Source: Pleodorina starrii
Taxonomy: Eukaryota > Chlorophyta > Chlorophyceae > Chlamydomonadales > Volvocaceae
NCBI GenBank assembly: GCA_030267565.1
Contig: BRXU01000018.1
Location: forward strand, 1,364,001 to 1,428,000
Reading direction: 5' to 3'
DNA length: 64,000 nt
This document shows positions 58,983-64,000 of this stretch, one piece after another (position 1 is the stretch's first letter; each line of letters begins with the position of its first letter). A model generated the notes under the pieces. It was not told the origin of the DNA, ran no database searches, and was given only the letters and a program-made list of their open reading frames with translations. A program made the position numbers and the translations under genes.

Positions 58983-59000
58983 ATCCTATGGGTGATGTGC

Positions 59001-62000
59001 TGTCACGCCAGCTAAGGTGCCGTCGACCAGCTGACGTGGCTAACTGGCAATCCCCCCCCAGCACGAAGCCGCCGGAAGAGTGCTGGCTGCCAGGCATGTG
59101 TCGTGGCACAGCAACAAATGCTCAGTTCAGACAAACGGGATGCTCCTCAGAAGACGGGCATGGGTGCGACGGTGCGCTTAATGAACCCTTGGCGGCGCTT
59201 GCCGCTCGCAAACAACACCAACCAGATGCAGGTAGCGCACGGCACTATCATCAAACGCCCTTCGGCCTGCCGGGCTCGGAGCCAGCGCAGGCGCGCCTCC
59301 CCGGCGCTCCACAGATACTCACGCGGAACACGCACCACCGCCGCCTCGCGGGCGTGCGCTGCCGCCAACTCAAGCACTGAACCTACATCAGAGACCACAT
59401 TCTCTAACATCAATACTCCTACATCAACCCCGTTCTCTCTCGCGCGCGCCAGCTCCCCCGCGGTTAGGGTGGCTGGGCCGGCCCCCGTTGCACCGTGGCG
59501 CAGGACGCAGCCCTGCTGCCGTACCCATCCCGCGGTCTGCTCGCTGAGTCCCACGGGCGCGAAGACACTGAGTGCGCTGCCGAGATCCAGCACCTCGGCG
59601 AGCGCTGCGCACTCGCTGGCGGTTGCCGCCAGCTGAGCATCGATGACTACGGGCGGCGCCGGCTGCACGGCCGACGCTGCCGCTGCGGGCTCCTGGGCGC
59701 CAGGCACGACGAGACGAGGCCGCAAGTCCTTGAGACTCACGAGCTCGGACGTCTTGTCGTGATACTCTATGACAAAATGATGCACGTTGCGTATCTTACC
59801 GGCGTACATGACCACGCCCGCCTCCGCCTTGCTGCGCGAGCGTCCGCGCCGGTGCGCCCGCATGGCGAAAGCACCCTGAAGCTTAGCGAGAGAGGGCGGG
59901 GGCTGCAGTGATGAAGTGGCACGTTGCGCGCCGCAAGCTTCCACCTGCTGCTTGGTGACCCCCTTGCGTTGACAGTGGCCGCAGATCCAGGTTCCCTCGG
60001 GAAGCCCTTCCAGTGGCGGCCTCAGGCAGTACGTGTGCCAACCCGTACCACACGAATCGCACAGCAGCATCCGCCCTTGGGGCAGCTGTCCGGTCTGAAG
60101 CAGGGAAAGCAGATTTTGGTCGGCCCACGGCTCCGAGCCAGGGCCTGCATCGGCGCCGCCTTCGGGATCGAGGGCGCCCGTGGTGAAGACGATGAACTCG
60201 TTGGGCACGGCTTGACCGCGCTGAGAAAGAGCTGAACAGAAGCTTGCGCCCGGCTGCTGGGCGCTGACGTTGACTGCAGCAATGTGCGCAGGGAGGGCGG
60301 AGGTCGCCTCCGCCGCAAGCACCTTGCCCACCACGATGACACTAGACAAGTAACACACTTCAGTTGCGCTAGCCAGCAGCGCTCGGTGCTGCTGGTCGCT
60401 GACACGAGACGACTCGGTTGAGCCCTGAAGAAAGCCCAACAGCACCTCACTCTCCTCGGGCTTGAGCGAAGTGTAGACACTGGAAGCGCCATCCCTGACA
60501 GGGCAGGCTGCACTTGGCGCAGCCCCGGTTGAATCCGCTGAGACGGCGGCGTGCATGACTGCATTGACTGGCTGCCCCTGCGCCTCGGACGCATAGAAGG
60601 GCGGCCGCAGCTGCTGCTGCGCCACTGGTGCCGCTCGGCCGGGCAGAAGACGTTGCTGAACGCTGGGGCCCGCTGGGCGGGTGGCGACTGACAGAGTCTC
60701 CCTCAGCAGCTCCATGTCCGTCAAGTTGCTCCAGGTCCGATACAGCTGATGGACGCCCGACCCCAGGCGGGCCGCGTCAACAAGCACGGGGTTGCCCCAT
60801 GCCTCGCACACCAAGCTATCTGAGCGCGGCTGCTCCTGCGGGGGGGCTGGACCCACCCTGACGGCTGCACCACAACAAAATCTCACACGTTCGGCGCCTA
60901 GGGCGCTCTGAGCACTGCTGACAATTCGCAACACGGCCTGCTGAGCCCTGACGTCGTCCGGCGCCCAGTAAGCAATGATAAGCACCGGAAAGCTGTCGGG
61001 AATTGCTGCGCGCAGCTCGGCTGCGGTGACCTTGGTCACGTCTTGCGGCAGACCGATGAGCGCGGAGCCCCAGGCTGTTGGCGGAAAAAGGTCTCCGTGA
61101 CGATCCGACAGCTGCTGGAAACGGCGCAGCGCCAGGCCTCGAGCCTGCTCGCTGACGTCAGAATACAAATACGACCGCACTGGCACGCCGCTGCGGAGGC
61201 AGGCCTCGAGCCCTGACGCCAATCCGCCCAGCGGCTCATACACAACCACACCCTCCCGCATGGCCTGATCATACCACTGGGCTGCAGCTGCCGCTGACGA
61301 CGATGGGGACACTGAATGCGCCGAGCCCGCCGCTGCTTGACAGCGGCGTTTGCGCGTGCCGTTCCACTCTCGGGCCACGCTGCGCAGACCGTCTCGCTCA
61401 GCCTGTACGTCCTCCGCCGGATCGCTGGGCGGTGGGAACGCCGCCTCGTAAGCCCAGCCATTCCAGCCAAACGCCATCTCCTCGGGAGACGGCAGAAAAT
61501 CCTCGCAGAAGGGAGCGACCCTTGGGGCCGACAGAAGCGCGACGCTGAGAACCTTACAAGACTTGGCGCTTGACGCCAGGATAGCAGGGGTGACGGCGGT
61601 CTCGGCGGGATCATCGTCGATGCGGGCGCCGGAATCATCCACGGCGCTGGCGACGGGGTTGCGTGACAGCACGTCCGCGTTCTGATGCAGCACACCGGGG
61701 CGATGCTCGACGGTGAAGTTGTACTCTTGGAGTACCAGGGCGAAGCGCGCGTACTGACCCGTCAAGCCCTCGGAGCTCATCAGGTACAGCAGCGGCTGGT
61801 GATCAGTAACCAGCCTGAAGAGCACGCGCACTGACGGAAGAGCACGCGCGCTCGGGAGACGAGCTACGCAGCTCTCTCCTAGGGCGACCTGGGCACGATG
61901 TCCTCCTCGGAGGACGGATTACCGAAACGGATCACCGAAAGAACTTACAAAGACTGCGTCACGCGGTCTGTCAATCGCGGATCTGTGACAGTATGCTACT

Positions 62001-62334
62001 TAGAGTCTTAACACTGCAAAGTGCGAGACACAGATAAGGTGTCTCGCACGGCCGCCGGACTATAACAAGCCCGCGCAATGCACTTTTCGTACCTCCAGGG
62101 GAACCCGCACTGTATTGCTTCTTGCTCAGTCGGGGCCCCGTACAATGACAGCAAATAAATGTAATAACAACAAAGTGTCGACGACTCTGTCGTCGCACGG
62201 AAACGGTGCACGGAAGTTGATCCGAAGGGGCCACACCCAACGGCTCCTAACTAACCGACAACGGCTCTTACTAATCAGGCAAAGGTTCTCCGTATCTGCC
62301 ACACTCTATGGCAATCACACGAGATAGCGTGACA
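59001..62334 (-). mobile_element. Ty3/gypsy-derived element with precise 4-bp target duplication
   Basis: Alignment with unit 0 (44679-44710) gives exact ends: GTGC at 58997-59000 and again at 62335-62338 is single in unit 0, so it is the target-site duplication. The element begins TGTCACGC and ends GCGTGACA (TG...CA, 8-bp inverted ends). It codes on the minus strand for a large polyprotein fragment. No matching long terminal repeats were found inside, and gag, protease and RT are absent. It is therefore a deleted or non-autonomous derivative that moved after, or with, the loss. Confidence 0.7.
59147..61831 (-). CDS. Retroelement polyprotein: RNase H, DNMT-like, PHD, Tudor-like
   Basis: One uninterrupted frame of about 894 codons that starts without ATG. 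The N-terminal part (61660-61831) is the end of a Ty3/gypsy RNase H: LVTDHQPLLYLM and VEHRPGVLHQNADVLSR. From about 61265 to 60690 comes a region like cytosine-5 DNA methyltransferases: YEPLGGLASGLEACL (motif I), SYLYSDVSEQA, LIIAYWAPDD where the catalytic Pro-Cys motif should be, and LVDAARLGSGVHQLY. The Cys is missing, so catalysis is unlikely. At about 59970-60065 CDSCGTGWHTYCLRPPLEG and CGHC form the second half of a PHD finger; the first Cys pair is not evident. A Tudor-like segment (HHFVIEYHDKTSELVSLKD) follows at about 59720-59815, then a C-terminal domain not recognised. Integrase is absent. The open frame over 2.7 kb suggests recent activity or selection. Confidence 0.6.
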   Translation of the reverse strand: MRVLFRLVTDHQPLLYLMSSEGLTGQYARFALVLQEYNFTVEHRPGVLHQNADVLSRNPVASAVDDSGARIDDDPAETAVTPAILASSAKSCKVLSVALLSAPRVAPFCEDFLPSPEEMAFGWNGWAYEAAFPPPSDPAEDVQAERDGLRSVAREWNGTRKRRCQAAAGSAHSVSPSSSAAAAAQWYDQAMREGVVVYEPLGGLASGLEACLRSGVPVRSYLYSDVSEQARGLALRRFQQLSDRHGDLFPPTAWGSALIGLPQDVTKVTAAELRAAIPDSFPVLIIAYWAPDDVRAQQAVLRIVSSAQSALGAERVRFCCGAAVRVGPAPPQEQPRSDSLVCEAWGNPVLVDAARLGSGVHQLYRTWSNLTDMELLRETLSVATRPAGPSVQQRLLPGRAAPVAQQQLRPPFYASEAQGQPVNAVMHAAVSADSTGAAPSAACPVRDGASSVYTSLKPEESEVLLGFLQGSTESSRVSDQQHRALLASATEVCYLSSVIVVGKVLAAEATSALPAHIAAVNVSAQQPGASFCSALSQRGQAVPNEFIVFTTGALDPEGGADAGPGSEPWADQNLLSLLQTGQLPQGRMLLCDSCGTGWHTYCLRPPLEGLPEGTWICGHCQRKGVTKQQVEACGAQRATSSLQPPPSLAKLQGAFAMRAHRRGRSRSKAEAGVVMYAGKIRNVHHFVIEYHDKTSELVSLKDLRPRLVVPGAQEPAAAASAVQPAPPVVIDAQLAATASECAALAEVLDLGSALSVFAPVGLSEQTAGWVRQQGCVLRHGATGAGPATLTAGELARARENGVDVGVLMLENVVSDVGSVLELAAAHAREAAVVRVPREYLWSAGEARLRWLRARQAEGRLMIVPCATCIWLVLFASGKRRQGFIKRTVAPMPVF

Positions 62335-63117
62335 GTGCGCCAAAGGAGAGCGTGCATTATGCTGGGGTAAGGTGAAGGCGCCGACATAACTGCACAACAC
62401 CTTGGCTGGCGGCTGGCGGACGGGAGCCGCTTGTAACAGCAAGACTACGTACACGTTGCGGTATCGATGGCACCGCCATGCAGCTACGGGAGCGGTCGGT
62501 GCCTCGGCGGGTGTCGCACCTGTGCTTCCTGAATCGATGAACTAACCGTACAACAACGAAGCCTTCCATCGCCTGGATGTCATGTACCGTTGGCATCGGT
62601 ACATTTCCTGGACAAATGCCCGGTGAGTCCGCGTACCCAGTATCGCGAGCACGTGCCTGCCAGTGATGGGGCACGACATGGAGATGGTCGCGCGGGGAAG
62701 GGGGAGGCCCCCCAGCAGCTAAGGAATAGGGTTTAGACCGTCCCTGAATATTCATTCCTCGGAGGAGAATCAAAACAACCCCGACCAAAACGTAAACATC
62801 ACTGATGGGATCCCGCTGCCGGGCAACCCACATGCGCCGTGAGCAAGGCATGTGCCTGTGGGTGTGGACGTGGTGGACCAGGTGTTGACGCGCCTTGGGG
62901 AGCGTTTGGTAGCGGTCGCCCAGCAGACTCTTTGTCCACGCCCGCAGCTATGACCCTGGTCGCATTGGAGGACTCTCCCGTCCCCTGCTCTCAAAGCGAA
63001 AATGCTCTGGATGTCGTCCCGTACGTCCAGAGCGTTTCACAAATACTGCCATACCCCTTTACTCACAGGGTCAAAGTCTCTCGAAACAATGTGATTGATT
63101 TGAAACCTGCTGACTAC
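62335..63117. other. 3' end of LHCBM unit 2, no gene
   Basis: Collinear with 44700-45479 of unit 0 and 50340-51017 of unit 1, with a small unit-specific insertion near 62570-62690. No conserved coding frame. Confidence 0.6.
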
Positions 63118-64000
63118 TTTTTTGCAGCATGACTAAAGTTTGGTTGCAATGCAACCACCGGAAACGGCTTTGGAGCTGTACCCGCTATGGTTGCAAATAC
63201 TCTCTGCGCTGTGCGCCATAAGCTCCGGCACTTGCGCCGCGCGCAGTTTGCATGCCCATGGCCTCAAACCATTGATTGATCCACGCGCAACTTCCCGACG
63301 CTGATCACTGGGCCAGTAAAGCAAGCCCTAAAGCGCTAGACTGTGAGTGCACAGTGAAACGTATCCAACGCTGTCTATATGTTGCACTCATGTCTCGCGC
63401 ACCAGGGGGTATTCCTACAGTGTACCGGTATGCCGAGTTGGAATGTCAGTCGCAGTAAGCCGCTGTGAAAGAAAACACTTGACCATTTGGCTATGTGTCA
63501 TACACAGCTTTTAAATGACTTATCAAGCTACAAAAGGTGTTCACACGTCGGAGCATCAGCGCTTCCGACTTGCTGTTGCGCCTTACGAGGCGACGGCAGG
63601 CGAAGGGAAAGCTGCCCATCTATAACCTTGCTCCTTATACTGATACGCAGAATCTGCCAGCGTGATGATACGCCTTTACGCGGAGCTTGCACGGCAACCT
63701 GTACGAAACGAGATTTCCTGACGTAACAAAAGGCGCGCGTGCCGCTGTAACAGGCATCAGTTCTCCTTACTCCATCGTATTGAGTCTGATCACCTCCTCT
63801 CGATTAGGAATGGCGTTCGCTCTCGCTTCTTCTCGCAAGGCTCTGCAGGTCGCCTGCAAGGCGACCGGCAAGAAGGCCGCTGCCAAGGTCCGTTTAGATT
63901 TCCTTCTACCTTGTAGCTGTACGATCTGTTAGTCTGCTCATTTTACGGTCTTTCGGCCGATCTTGGACCTTGACAACTAACGCCGACCGTTGGTTCGACA
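63118..64000 (+). repeat. LHCBM tandem unit 3, cut by the window end
   Basis: It repeats the unit start and the full LHCBM upstream region and enters the gene before the window ends. It is closer to unit 2 than to unit 0: both share the GTTGCACTCATGTCTCGC variant and the same deletion after GGAATG. Confidence 0.85.
63810..63887 (+). CDS. LHCBM: LHCII chlorophyll a/b-binding protein, copy C, first exon only
   Basis: Exon 1 (26 codons, [13 protein letters not shown] onwards) is identical in protein to copies A and B and ends at the same GTCCGT donor. Exon 2 would begin just beyond base 64000, so the copy is truncated by the window, not by mutation. Confidence 0.9.

Larger units (their letters stand above)
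51018..63117 (+). repeat. LHCBM tandem unit 2, heavily invaded
   Basis: Collinear with unit 0 from its start to about 53780 (LHCBM copy B and 3' flank). It then carries about 5.2 kb of foreign sequence (ankyrin gene, LINE and recombinase remnants). It briefly returns to the unit at 58979-59000, is cut again by the 59001-62334 element, and is collinear again from 62335 to 63117. Confidence 0.8.

Noticed and set aside
59001..62334. Long terminal repeats for the retroelement
   Set aside because: Only 8 bp match between the two ends; no second copy of either end was found inside.

Overview
The window is nuclear DNA of a volvocine green alga (Chlamydomonas/Volvox relatives). The evidence is a GC-rich genome with C/G-biased codons, many-intron genes with GTGAG/CAG splice sites, TGTAA polyadenylation signals, long low-complexity introns, LHCII genes of the LHCBM type, and gypsy-, DIRS-, LINE- and KDZ-like element fragments. 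The species cannot be named from this sequence. All gene models were assembled by hand from splice sites; every multi-exon model closes in frame.

Layout. 1-2119: no protein gene recognised, one tRNA-Gln(UUG). 2846-6429 (minus): six-exon BAR-domain-like protein starting with a 12-nt exon. 8388-11700 (minus): five-exon tRNA-dihydrouridine synthase of DusC type. 12142-30843 (minus): 24-exon TIMELESS/Tof1/Swi1 replication-fork protein, about 2,331 aa, with an expanded SANT/Myb-like C-terminal half. 32982-35442 (minus): APX-R/APX6-type haem peroxidase with a twin-arginine plastid targeting region. It is divergent from a six-exon chloroplast Nudix hydrolase of the NUDX23 type at 35823-39653 (plus).

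41579-64000 is a tandem array of a roughly 3.9-kb unit carrying an LHCBM gene. Copy A (42277-43699) and copy B (51713-53118) are complete and differ at one residue; a third copy starts at 63810 and runs off the window. A further unit (45480-51017) has lost its LHC gene to a roughly 4.3-kb insertion. That insertion carries an array of phase 1-1 exons encoding SUMO-interaction-like and SUMO-acceptor-like motifs, plus a KDZ-type cysteine-cluster exon. The unit that holds copy B has been invaded by an ankyrin-repeat gene (54038-56100), LINE and tyrosine-recombinase remnants (57041-57944) and a 3.3-kb retroelement derivative (59001-62334). The retroelement joins RNase H, a degenerate cytosine-methyltransferase-like domain, a partial PHD finger and a Tudor-like segment in one frame.

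The left 40 kb is ordinary single-copy housekeeping: fork protection, tRNA modification, membrane curvature and plastid redox or nucleotide sanitation. Several short dispersed repeats mark its introns and intergenic stretches. The right 22 kb is a photosynthesis gene amplification in which transposable elements have accumulated.
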